From: Chitinophagaceae bacterium
Lineage (GTDB): Bacteria > Bacteroidota > Bacteroidia > Chitinophagales > Chitinophagaceae
DNA: 15,972 nucleotides
Direction: 5' to 3'
Assembly (NCBI GenBank): GCA_008080615.1
Contig: VIKJ01000040.1
Location: 1-15,972, forward strand
The position numbers were made by a program, and so were the translations under genes. How positions within the stretch are numbered: position 1 is the first letter of the stretch; each line of letters opens with the position of its first letter. The notes beneath the pieces are model-generated. The model made no database searches and had not been told where the DNA came from. It was given only the letters and a program-made list of their open reading frames with translations. Shown in pieces: positions 7,682 to 14,710 of this stretch.

Positions 7682-8348
7682 TTATCTGGTTGGCTCTTGC
7701 AGTACATCCATAAAATCGGCACTAGCTGCTTCCATTTTATTGGCTGTTTTATCTATTTGTGTACTTAAATAATTATGACCTATATAGGCAATCATACCAA
7801 TAATCAATCCGGTAGCAGAGGTGATCATTTTTGTATAGATACCATGTGTACTCTCCTGTTGAGGCAATTCCATAAAATAATTGAACCATCCCTATAATCG
7901 TACCCAAAAATCCAAACATAGGTGCAATACCCGAAATCAAAGAGAGGATGGATAAATTTTTCTCCATGTTATACATTTCTAGCTTACCAACATTTTCCAT
8001 ACTCTTTTCTATAGCATCAATCGGTTTGCCAATACGCTGAAGGCCTTTATCAATCATTCTTGCAACTGGATTATTGGTATTCTTAGCCACTGATTTAGCA
8101 GCCACAACATTTCCAGATAAAATATGGTCTCTGATAATTTTCATAAAGTCAGCATCAATTTTTGACGCTTTTTGAATGGCAATTAATCTTTCAACAAAAA
8201 CAAAAATGGAGATGATCAATTGTAAATACAATGGATACATGATCCCACCCCCTTTTTCTAATAAACTCAGCATAGAAATTTTCTCAGCACCTGTTGTTAA
8301 TCCTGCAGCTGCTTTTTGAAGGGTGTCTATTTGCAATAAAATATACAT
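7682..8348 (-). pseudogene. exbB: ExbB/MotA/TolQ family proton channel gene, split by a frameshift near 7844
   Basis: Two overlapping reading frames together make one ExbB protein. The first, from ATG 8348, has an N-terminal helix (about 36-54), a cytoplasmic region, and the helix starting GIAPMFGFLGTIIGMV (140-155) up to GEYT at 165-168. It then runs out of frame and stops at 7773-7775. The second frame resumes at GIYTKMITSATGLIIG (from 7843) and carries the last helix and the C-terminal tail to the stop at 7682. Known ExbB/TolQ proteins have about 12 residues between the IA and GI landmarks. Here about 6 are left plus one stray base, which fits a 17-base deletion. As written, the first product would lack the last pore helix. 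It may be a true mutation or an assembly error. A TTG at 8360 is a less likely start. Confidence 0.85.
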
Positions 8349-8451
8349 GGGGGGCAACAATTTTAATTAAACTGGTTATGGTTATACAAAAGAAAGGATA
8401 GTATACCAATTAAAAACTTAAGAAGCTGTTATTTAGGAAAGCTTTTGCAGA

Positions 8452-9387
8452 TTATATTTTACGTTCCATCTCTTTCATCTTCATCATGGCCATAATTTGC
8501 TTCATATTGTTCTGCATTCCATCGGGGCTACCATCTAAGAAAATAATATTTCCCTTTCCTATTTCGGCAAAATTCTTAATTGCTTCTGTCCACATACTAA
8601 AGAGAATTACATTGGTATCTAAATTGGCTTGCTTCATTTCTTCAGCAGCCTGACTCATACCCTTAGCTACTTCTGCCCTAAACAAAGCAACCCCCTGCCC
8701 TCTAAGCCTAGCAGCTTCACGTTCTGCTTCAGCAGCAATTTTAATGGCATTTCCCTCTGCTTCTGCTCCCTTGGTTTTAGTAATCAATAATGCCTGACCT
8801 TCATTTTCAGCAGCGGCTTTTAAATTGTTACTGGCTACAACCCTACTCATGCTTTCCATGATCTGCTGATCGAATGTGATATCGTTAATTTGTAAGTCTT
8901 GTAAATGGTATCCCCACTCTTCTAATGATTTATCAATTTGATCTTTAACAAACTCTACAATTTCTCTGCGAAGCAATAAAATTTCTGCTTGCTTTTTGGT
9001 TGCAACAAATGCCCTAATTGAACCTTCTACCGTTCTAATTAAAGCCTGCATTAAATCCTTATCACTGATAAATTTAAAAGCTACATTCTTAATGGTTTCC
9101 TCATCCTGATTAATTACAGAATACAGCAACATACTTTTAAAATATACATTGGCCTGGTCAACTGTTACAGCCTGAAACTCTAATTCTACCGACCTATTTT
9201 GAATACTCACTGTTTTGTACACCTGCTCTAATACGGGTATTTTAAAATTCAAACCAGGGCGTAGTATACGCTGGTACTTTCCAAACAAAGTGATTACTGC
9301 AATGGTTCCTTGATTAACGGTTACCAATCCAGAAAAAATGATAAATACAAGTACCAATACCCACCAAAATTGTAAGAGGAATGCCAT
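8452..9387 (-). CDS. SPFH/Band 7 domain membrane protein (QmcA/HflK-like)
   Basis: The 311-residue protein has one N-terminal membrane helix (about 6-24) followed by an SPFH/Band 7 domain: VNQGTIAVITLFGKYQR (24-40), LRPGLNFKIP (42-51), the segment through about 180, and a heptad-like coiled region rich in Ala and Glu (about 190-255). Family members such as stomatin, QmcA and HflK/HflC form large membrane-bound oligomers that organise microdomains and control proteases. The C-terminus is unusual: 7 methionines between 291 and 307, flanked by lysines. No NfeD or protease partner is adjacent. The gene is upstream of exbB on the same strand with about 100 bases between. A candidate promoter at 9404-9432 matches the start at 9387. 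Confidence 0.9.
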   Translation of the reverse strand: MAFLLQFWWVLVLVFIIFSGLVTVNQGTIAVITLFGKYQRILRPGLNFKIPVLEQVYKTVSIQNRSVELEFQAVTVDQANVYFKSMLLYSVINQDEETIKNVAFKFISDKDLMQALIRTVEGSIRAFVATKKQAEILLLRREIVEFVKDQIDKSLEEWGYHLQDLQINDITFDQQIMESMSRVVASNNLKAAAENEGQALLITKTKGAEAEGNAIKIAAEAEREAARLRGQGVALFRAEVAKGMSQAAEEMKQANLDTNVILFSMWTEAIKNFAEIGKGNIIFLDGSPDGMQNNMKQIMAMMKMKEMERKI

Positions 9388-9403
9388 ATGATTTATTTTA
9401 ATT

Positions 9404-9432
9404 TAAAGATACAATCTATTCTAACCCATCAA
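9404..9432 (-). promoter_or_regulatory. Candidate promoter for the SPFH gene
   Basis: The minus strand reads TTG (9432-9430), an 18-base spacer, then TATCTTTA (9411-9404), which matches TAnnTTTG except for the last base. The spacing fits the Bacteroidota consensus. The start codon is 16 bases below the -7 box, and the upstream half overlaps the end of pepT. Confidence 0.35.
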
Positions 9433-10676
9433 TATTTTTCTTCCCAAACCAGAACCAATTCTACCAAAGTTTCTACCGCTTTTTCCATATCAGCTACGCC
9501 TACCCATTCGTGTTTGCTATGAATGGCCTGCATGCCCGTGAATATATTAGCGCAAGGCAATCCCATGAAACTCAACCTACTACCATCTGTGCCACCTCTA
9601 ATGGGTTCTTTAATAAAAGGTAACCCTATGCGTTCATACGCCTCTTTAGCATAGTCTATCACAAAAGGAAACTGGTTCAATATTTCTTTCATATTTCTGT
9701 ACTGCTCACTTACTTTAAAACTAAAACTTGCACCAAGGTATTTAGCTATTACGTTTGTTGCAATTTGCTGAAGAACCGATTCATGCTCTAGTAATTTGGC
9801 TGTTTCAAAATCCCTAATTAAAAAATCAATAGTCGTTTTTTCTGCCAGACCATCTATACGCAATGGATGAATAAATCCATCCCTTTTTTCTGTAGATTCG
9901 GGAGAAAGCTTGTTCTTAGGAAGTTGTGCTATAATATCGGCAGCAATTTTTAATGCATTTACCATTTTGCCTTTTGCATCACCCGGATGTGCAATTACAC
10001 CATTGATGGTGATACTTACTCCATCTGCACTAAAAGTTTCGTCTTCAAAAGTGCCTGATTTTCCTCCATCTAAAGTATAAGCAAAATCAGCACCCAATTT
10101 TTGCAAATTGAGGTTTGCAGTACCCATGCCTATCTCTTCGTCAGGGGTAAATAATATCTTAATTGTACCATGTTGAATTTGCGGATTTTGTAAAAGAAAA
10201 GTTGCAAAGTCCATGATAATGGCTACCCCAGCTTTATCATCAGCACCCAACAAAGTTTTACCGCTTGCTGTAATAATATCTTTTCCTATTTGCTCTTTCA
10301 AATAAGGGTATTGATTTACAGAAATAACCTGTGATTCATCATCAGGCAATACAATATCTAACCCATCAAATTGTTGATGCAGTATAGGTTTTACATGGGT
10401 GCCACTGCAATCTGGGGCTGTATCTATATGGCTGCAAAAACAAATTACAGGCATTTGTTTTTTACTAGTTGCAGGTATAGTTGCATATACATAACCATAT
10501 TCATCTGCTTCTACAGATGCAGCGCCTATTTCATTTAATTCTTTTGCCAAGAGTTGTGCAAGGTCTTTTTGCTTTGCAGAACTAGGCGATTCATTGGAAT
10601 GTGGATCACTTTGAGTATCTATTTGAACATACCGCATCAGCCGCTCAGCCACACTTGAACTATATTTTTCGAACAT
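9429..10676 (-). CDS. pepT: Peptidase T (tripeptide aminopeptidase)
   Basis: This cytosolic dizinc M20 aminopeptidase releases the N-terminal residue from tripeptides. Counting from ATG 10676 (415 residues), the expected residues are all present with the spacing of E. coli PepT: H83-x-D85 (SHIDTAPD), D146 (GADDKAG), E180 and E181 (FTPDEE), D203 (TLDGG) and H386. Further family marks are HPGDAKG (230-236), SPESTEKRDGF (258-268), IRDF (287-290), QYRNM (325-329) and GGTDGSRLSF (361-370). An in-frame GTG at 10691 would add 5 residues, but ATG 10676 gives the usual MxEK start. The gene stands alone between the SPFH gene and a divergent membrane protein. The SPFH promoter candidate overlaps its stop codon, suggesting separate transcription. 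Confidence 0.95.
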   Translation of the reverse strand: MFEKYSSSVAERLMRYVQIDTQSDPHSNESPSSAKQKDLAQLLAKELNEIGAASVEADEYGYVYATIPATSKKQMPVICFCSHIDTAPDCSGTHVKPILHQQFDGLDIVLPDDESQVISVNQYPYLKEQIGKDIITASGKTLLGADDKAGVAIIMDFATFLLQNPQIQHGTIKILFTPDEEIGMGTANLNLQKLGADFAYTLDGGKSGTFEDETFSADGVSITINGVIAHPGDAKGKMVNALKIAADIIAQLPKNKLSPESTEKRDGFIHPLRIDGLAEKTTIDFLIRDFETAKLLEHESVLQQIATNVIAKYLGASFSFKVSEQYRNMKEILNQFPFVIDYAKEAYERIGLPFIKEPIRGGTDGSRLSFMGLPCANIFTGMQAIHSKHEWVGVADMEKAVETLVELVLVWEEKY

Positions 10677-10767
10677 TCTCTTCTTTTGCACAAGATAATA
10701 TTTGTGGGTGACCTATTGCAAGTATGATAATCATTTTCTATATTGTACTAACTAAAAATTTACCGCA

Positions 10768-11319
10768 ATGAAAAAAACAATCATCGGTGCTCTTGTAGGT
10801 GGAATTATTCTTTTTATGTGGCAGTTCCTTTCATGGACGGCTTTAGACCTTCATAGGCCTGCCCAAGATTATACACCCAAGCAGGATAGTATATTGAATT
10901 TTCTGAGTGCTAACTTAGAGAAAGAAGGGGGTTATTTTTTACCAACTGCCCCAAAAGGCACTTCTTTTGAAGACATGGAAAAGATAACCAATAGCCATAT
11001 TGGTAAACCATGGGCCACCATTCAATATCATGCTAACCTAGAATACAATATGGGTACTAGTATGGCAAGGGCTTTTGCTGTAAATATTTTATTGGCTTGG
11101 CTGGTTTGTTGGATATTGGGAAAATTTGCGCACAATAATTTCACTACTACATTAACTGCCTGTTTATTTGTAGGTTTTATCGTTTACTTAAATAGTGCAT
11201 ATACTAGCCATGTATGGTATCATCTTTTTGATATTCGTGCATTTTTGATAGATGCAATTGCCATGTGGGGAGTTACAGGAATTTGGCTAGGTTGGTGGTT
11301 GAATAGAAAATCAGCTTAA
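10768..11319 (+). CDS. Unrecognised tryptophan-rich integral membrane protein
   Basis: I do not assign a function. The 183-residue protein starts with a helix (about 5-25) that could be a signal anchor. A polar segment of about 70 residues follows (28-100), containing KGTSFEDMEK and HIGKPWATIQYH. Three further hydrophobic helices follow (about 103-120, 126-145 and 158-178). Tryptophans are frequent at helix ends, and the C-terminus reads MWGVTGIWLGWWL followed by positive residues. The layout is one anchor, an extracytoplasmic domain and a three-helix bundle. It is transcribed away from pepT and ends just before a perfect 18-bp stem-loop, so it is probably a single-gene transcript. I recall similar unnamed proteins in Bacteroidota, but no domain name can be supported from the sequence. 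Confidence 0.7.
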   Translation: MKKTIIGALVGGIILFMWQFLSWTALDLHRPAQDYTPKQDSILNFLSANLEKEGGYFLPTAPKGTSFEDMEKITNSHIGKPWATIQYHANLEYNMGTSMARAFAVNILLAWLVCWILGKFAHNNFTTTLTACLFVGFIVYLNSAYTSHVWYHLFDIRAFLIDAIAMWGVTGIWLGWWLNRKSA

Positions 11320-11333
11320 GCTTTCTTCAATAA

Positions 11334-11380
11334 AAATAGGGTTTATAAAGTGAGTCAATTCTACTTTATAAACCCTATTT
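11334..11380. terminator. Bidirectional stem-loop terminator
   Basis: Two perfectly complementary 18-base arms (11334-11351 and 11363-11380, centred on AGGGTTTATAAAG) enclose an 11-base loop. A-runs before and T-rich sequence after the stem give it terminator character in both directions. It lies between the stop of the plus-strand membrane gene (11319) and the stop of the minus-strand FKBP gene (11398), so it can serve both. Confidence 0.8.
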
Positions 11381-11397
11381 AAATTTGTAAATGTTAT

Positions 11398-11850
11398 TTA
11401 TGGAGTAATGATCAAAGAAGGAGAATCGATAGCAACCAATTCAAGATCAAAAACCAATTCTTCACCAGCTAAAGGGTGATTGGCATCTAATACCACTACA
11501 TTTTCTTTTAGTTCTACAATCACAACTGGAAAGTTTTGTCCAGAGCCATTGCTCATATTCAATTGCATACCAACTTCGGGTACCATATCTGCAGGGAAAC
11601 GATCTTTAGGAAATTCCATAACCATTTCTTCTTGCTTAGGACCATATGCCTGATCTGCAGGAATATTAATTGTTTTCTTTTCACCAATAGTCATTCCTGT
11701 AACGCCATCATCAAATCCGGCAATGACCATTCCACCACCAATTTCAAATTCTAGTGGCTCTCTTCCTTCAGAAGAATCGAATGTATTTCCATTGGTTAAC
11801 TTTCCGTGATAGTGTACTTTAACTTTATCACCTTTTTTTGCTTGTTGCAT
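11398..11850 (-). CDS. FKBP-type peptidyl-prolyl isomerase (SlyD-like)
   Basis: This is probably a cytosolic folding enzyme that isomerises Xaa-Pro bonds and binds unfolded chains. The 150-residue protein shows the split FKBP fold: VHYHGKLTNGNTFDSS (12-27) with Y14 and D25, the GGGMVIAGFDDGVTGM core (38-53), and AYGP at 68-71. An inserted chaperone flap follows at about 75-122, and NHPLAGEELVFDLELVAI (124-141) completes the domain. The last segment matches SlyD. The histidine- and cysteine-rich nickel-binding tail of E. coli SlyD is absent, as in many Bacteroidota members. There is no signal peptide. A promoter with good -7 and -33 matches lies upstream at 11893-11920, and a shared terminator follows the stop. 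Confidence 0.92.
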   Translation of the reverse strand: MQQAKKGDKVKVHYHGKLTNGNTFDSSEGREPLEFEIGGGMVIAGFDDGVTGMTIGEKKTINIPADQAYGPKQEEMVMEFPKDRFPADMVPEVGMQLNMSNGSGQNFPVVIVELKENVVVLDANHPLAGEELVFDLELVAIDSPSLIITP

Positions 11851-11892
11851 GATAATTATATTAACGGCAAGCTGAATGCTGGCCTAAAGCGG

Positions 11893-11920
11893 CAAAAGTA
11901 CAATCCTTAGGGTAAAACAA
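11893..11920 (-). promoter_or_regulatory. Candidate promoter for the FKBP gene
   Basis: The minus strand reads TTG (11920-11918), a 17-base spacer, then TACTTTTG (11900-11893), a full match to TAnnTTTG. The start codon at 11850 is about 40 bases below, giving a leader of about 35 bases. It is the best-formed promoter candidate in the window. Confidence 0.5.
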
Positions 11921-11933
11921 GAAGTATTTTTGA

Positions 11934-11941
11934 TACATTTG
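11934..11941 (+). promoter_or_regulatory. Candidate -7 promoter element for fmt
   Basis: The plus strand reads TACATTTG, a full match to TAnnTTTG. Transcription would start near 11948, about 10 bases before the in-frame ATT at 11958 and about 34 before the ATG at 11982. The -33 region would overlap that of the divergent FKBP promoter. Confidence 0.4.
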
Positions 11942-11957
11942 CCCAAAAACTGCCAAT

Positions 11958-12887
11958 ATTTCTACTCTACGCATCATATTCATGGGCACACCCGATTTTG
12001 CAGTAGCATCATTGGACGCGCTTGTAACAGCAGGCCATGAAATAGTGGGAGTTATTACCGCCCCAGATAAACTTGCAGGCAGGGGAATGAAACTCACAGA
12101 AAGTGCTGTTAAAAAATATGCAGTTGAAAAAAACTTGCCGGTACTTCAACCAGAAAAATTAAAAGATCCTGCATTTATTGAGTCACTAAAAGCACTCAAT
12201 GCAGATGTTCAAATTGTAGTAGCATTTAGAATGTTACCCGAAATAGTTTGGAATATGCCCCCCATGGGTACAATCAATGTACATGGCTCCTTATTACCAG
12301 ATTATAGGGGGGCAGCTCCTATCAATTGGGCTGTAATGAATGGAGAAAAAGAAACGGGCGTAACTACATTTAAATTAAAACACGAAATAGATACGGGCAA
12401 TATTCTCTTACAAGATCGTATGCCTATTGGAGATAATGAAACAGCTACTGAAGTGCATGATCGCATGAAAATATTGGGCGCTCAATTATTGTTAAAAACA
12501 GTAACCATGTTGGCGGCAGGTACTTTAAAAGAATACCCTCAACAATTAAGTGAGCATCCTAAGCATGCACCTAAATTATTTACCAAGGATTGTGAAATTG
12601 ATTGGAACAATCCAGTACACAAAATCCATAATCAAATAAGAGGGCTTTCTGTATTTCCAGGAGCACTAACAAAACTGGAAGGCAAAATTTTAAAAGTTTT
12701 TACCAGTATGCCAGAGATTATTCAACACAAAGAACCTGTTGGCAATATGTTGAGTGATGGTAAAACCTATTTGAAATTTGCTTGCAATGATGGATATCTA
12801 CACATTAAAGACCTTCAGTTAGAAGGAAAAAAACGAATGACCACAGAAGACTTTCTTAGAGGCTACCGACTAAGCAATAGCAAGTAA
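11958..12887 (+). CDS. fmt: Methionyl-tRNA formyltransferase, likely ATT start
   Basis: Fmt transfers a formyl group from 10-formyl-tetrahydrofolate to initiator Met-tRNA. Counting from the ATG at 11982, the catalytic trio is N99, H101 and D137 (INVHGSLLP and EIDTGNIL), with the same spacing as E. coli N108/H110/D146, and RGAAPINW follows at about 109-116. The C-terminal OB-like tRNA-binding domain runs from about 205 (HNQIRGLSVFPGA). Starting at ATG 11982 would begin the protein at MGTPDF and lose strand beta-1. The frame upstream reads STLRIIF directly before MGTPDFAV, matching E. coli MSESLRIIFAG. The only possible start giving this is ATT at 11958, as there is no ATG, GTG or TTG in frame before the stop at 11931. 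With ATT the protein has 309 residues, near the E. coli length of 315. A single-base change from ATG would explain it. Confidence 0.9.
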   Translation: MSTLRIIFMGTPDFAVASLDALVTAGHEIVGVITAPDKLAGRGMKLTESAVKKYAVEKNLPVLQPEKLKDPAFIESLKALNADVQIVVAFRMLPEIVWNMPPMGTINVHGSLLPDYRGAAPINWAVMNGEKETGVTTFKLKHEIDTGNILLQDRMPIGDNETATEVHDRMKILGAQLLLKTVTMLAAGTLKEYPQQLSEHPKHAPKLFTKDCEIDWNNPVHKIHNQIRGLSVFPGALTKLEGKILKVFTSMPEIIQHKEPVGNMLSDGKTYLKFACNDGYLHIKDLQLEGKKRMTTEDFLRGYRLSNSK

Positions 12888-12889
12888 AA

Positions 12890-13582
12890 TTATTTAAGGA
12901 TAGCTCCTTTTAATTCTTCTAAACTTACAATACCTTGTTTGCGCCAGGTTTCTTTACCATCTTTAAAAACAATAAATGTAGGCAGTGCAACAAATTGAAG
13001 TGCTTTCATTACAGTGATATCATTTCCACCATCCACTTTTACAAGCGTAAACGTGTTAGGTAATTCCTTTTGTAAGTTTTGTAAAACGGGTTCCATTTTT
13101 TTACAAGGTGGGCACCATTCTGCACCAATATCTACCAATGCAATTTTAGCGCCATTTACCATCGATTGAAATGCTTGTAAACTCAGCTCTGCTGGAGGGT
13201 TTTCTGCAATTACCGGCTTCCCTTGCATTTTCCAAGAAGACATTCCACCTTCCATATTATAAACCTCTTTAAACCCTTGCTGATACAACATTTGCATGGC
13301 CTGCCCACTTCTTACACCAGAAGCACAATACACCAATACAGGCAATGATTTATCTAAATATTGCGTTCTATCTGCAAACTGTGCTTTATCTAACCAATCG
13401 GCTTGCAATGCATTTTTTAAATGGGCTGTTTGATATTCTCCAGCAGTTCTTACATCTAATAGCTGAACCTTGGCCTCCGTCATCTTTTTTTCAAATGCAG
13501 CTACAGGCAAAACGCCAGACTGGCTGCTTACATTACATGAGATTAAGAGGATTGCACCCAATAATAAATTTAGAAATTTCAT
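12890..13582 (-). CDS. Rhodanese-thioredoxin fusion lipoprotein
   Basis: The 230-residue protein joins two redox/sulfur domains. A lipobox (L-I-S-C16) predicts a lipoprotein, and there is no acidic surface-export signal after C16, so a periplasm-facing position is likely. The rhodanese domain (about 25-122) shows LLDVRTAGEY (41-50) and the active loop CASGVRS with C86 and R91, where persulfide would form. The thioredoxin domain (about 130-230) has WCPPC at 156-160 and the cis-proline P201 in ALPTF. CPPC in place of CGPC resembles disulfide-exchange thioredoxins more than classical TrxA. The start is 1 base after the LysM stop, so it is translated from the same message. The stop faces fmt with 2 bases between. 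The substrate is unknown. Confidence 0.88.
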   Translation of the reverse strand: MKFLNLLLGAILLISCNVSSQSGVLPVAAFEKKMTEAKVQLLDVRTAGEYQTAHLKNALQADWLDKAQFADRTQYLDKSLPVLVYCASGVRSGQAMQMLYQQGFKEVYNMEGGMSSWKMQGKPVIAENPPAELSLQAFQSMVNGAKIALVDIGAEWCPPCKKMEPVLQNLQKELPNTFTLVKVDGGNDITVMKALQFVALPTFIVFKDGKETWRKQGIVSLEELKGAILK

Positions 13583-13583
13583 T

Positions 13584-14687
13584 TTACTGATGATAAGTTA
13601 AACTAATAGAAAATTGTGTTTGATTTTGCATACCCAATGCTGCAGCTGCTGCATTACTCATTCGAAGCAATACATTTTCAGCCCCTTTTATTTCTGGCAA
13701 TTCTCCTAACACACGGGCATAAATTGATTTTTTATCGGAAGCCGTAATTCGCACAATGGTACCAGGCAATATATTATTCATGAGCACATAATACTTTCTG
13801 TCTGATAAACCACTCAATGATTTAAATGTAGCCGCATCCCCTATTTTGGTAATAGGAGCAGTAGTTTTTTCTGCACTTGCATAAAAAGCACTAAAATAGC
13901 CTTCATCATTTAATTTAGGCGTGTATATAATATCATCATCCGAAACACGCTGTTCTTCTAAAGGAGCTGCTTGTGACGATACAGGTTTTGATACTTGAAA
14001 AGGGCCAGCATCTTTTTTTATTTTCTCCTGTGCTTGGGCTAGTAGTATAAGCTCATTATCTGTAAGGGGAATCATTGTTCCCTTTAATAATTCTCTTGGT
14101 CCATCAACAGCAGCATCCATTACATTGGGATTTTTTAAAGGTGCCTGCCCTTGAAATGCTGGTTTTGATTCGGCAACAGGAAGTGGTGCTATGGATTGTA
14201 ACAAACTATCATTTGCAAAAATGCGCACAGGTGCAAGCGGTTTATTTCCATTTACATACCCAATAATAATGGCCTGCCCATCTTTTACTATATCTGTTTT
14301 AAGATCATTCCAATTACGCAAAACAGCAACAGGAACTTTGTTGTACTGTTGACTTAGTTTAAATAAGTTATCGCCTTTAGCAGCCATATGGTAAACCGGA
14401 ATACTCAACTCATTTTCTGCACGCTGACTTAAGTTTTGTGCATTCATCTGTATTTTAACAGTAGCACCCATTGGCAAAACACCGTTGGGATTAATACCAT
14501 TGTATTGGGCCAATTGTTTGGGGGTATACCCATAAATACGACCAATACTTGAGAGGGATTCTTTTTCAGCAACTTTATGGATCACATAAAAGTCATCTGA
14601 CTTTCCCATAATAACCAATTTATCCTGCGCTTGAAGCAGGGTAAAACAGCCCAACATTAATAAAAAAAGAATTTTTCTAATAACCAT
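13584..14687 (-). CDS. Exported LysM-domain protein with C-terminal double-psi-barrel-like domain
   Basis: Counting from ATG 14687, the 367-residue protein begins with a signal peptide (VIRKILFLLMLGCFTLLQA, cleavage about 20-21). Two LysM repeats follow: about 33-78 (YVIHKVAEKESLSSIG then LPMGATVKI) and about 98-142 (VYHMAAKGDNLFKLSQQYN). LysM domains bind peptidoglycan, so the protein probably sits on the cell wall. A Pro/Ala/Glu-rich linker (about 145-265) leads to a C-terminal domain with IVRITASDKKSIYARVLGELP followed by SNAAAAALG, reminiscent of RlpA-like double-psi beta-barrels, though this is weaker than the LysM call. A longer frame begins at 14732 but overlaps the preceding methyltransferase gene and adds no signal sequence, so 14687 is preferred. 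It is 23 bases after that gene's stop and 1 base before the rhodanese-thioredoxin gene, so the three form an operon. Confidence 0.85.
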   Translation of the reverse strand: MVIRKILFLLMLGCFTLLQAQDKLVIMGKSDDFYVIHKVAEKESLSSIGRIYGYTPKQLAQYNGINPNGVLPMGATVKIQMNAQNLSQRAENELSIPVYHMAAKGDNLFKLSQQYNKVPVAVLRNWNDLKTDIVKDGQAIIIGYVNGNKPLAPVRIFANDSLLQSIAPLPVAESKPAFQGQAPLKNPNVMDAAVDGPRELLKGTMIPLTDNELILLAQAQEKIKKDAGPFQVSKPVSSQAAPLEEQRVSDDDIIYTPKLNDEGYFSAFYASAEKTTAPITKIGDAATFKSLSGLSDRKYYVLMNNILPGTIVRITASDKKSIYARVLGELPEIKGAENVLLRMSNAAAAALGMQNQTQFSISLTYHQ

Positions 14688-14710
14688 GTAGGTACGAATA
14701 TAGGGTAAAG

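Noticed and set aside
7773..7873. Programmed ribosomal frameshift to join the two exbB frames
   Set aside because: No slippery run lies at the junction (the site reads GTACACATGGT), and about 6 residues of the family loop would still be missing. A deletion or assembly error explains it better.
8400..8451. Weak inverted repeat (AAGCT...AGCTT) after the SPFH stop as a terminator
   Set aside because: The arms are only 5 bases with a 12-base loop and no T-run, so it is too weak to call.
12893..12913. AAGGA-TAGC-TCCTT repeat at the fmt/rhodanese junction as a terminator
   Set aside because: A 5-bp stem inside the end of the rhodanese-thioredoxin coding region is likely chance.
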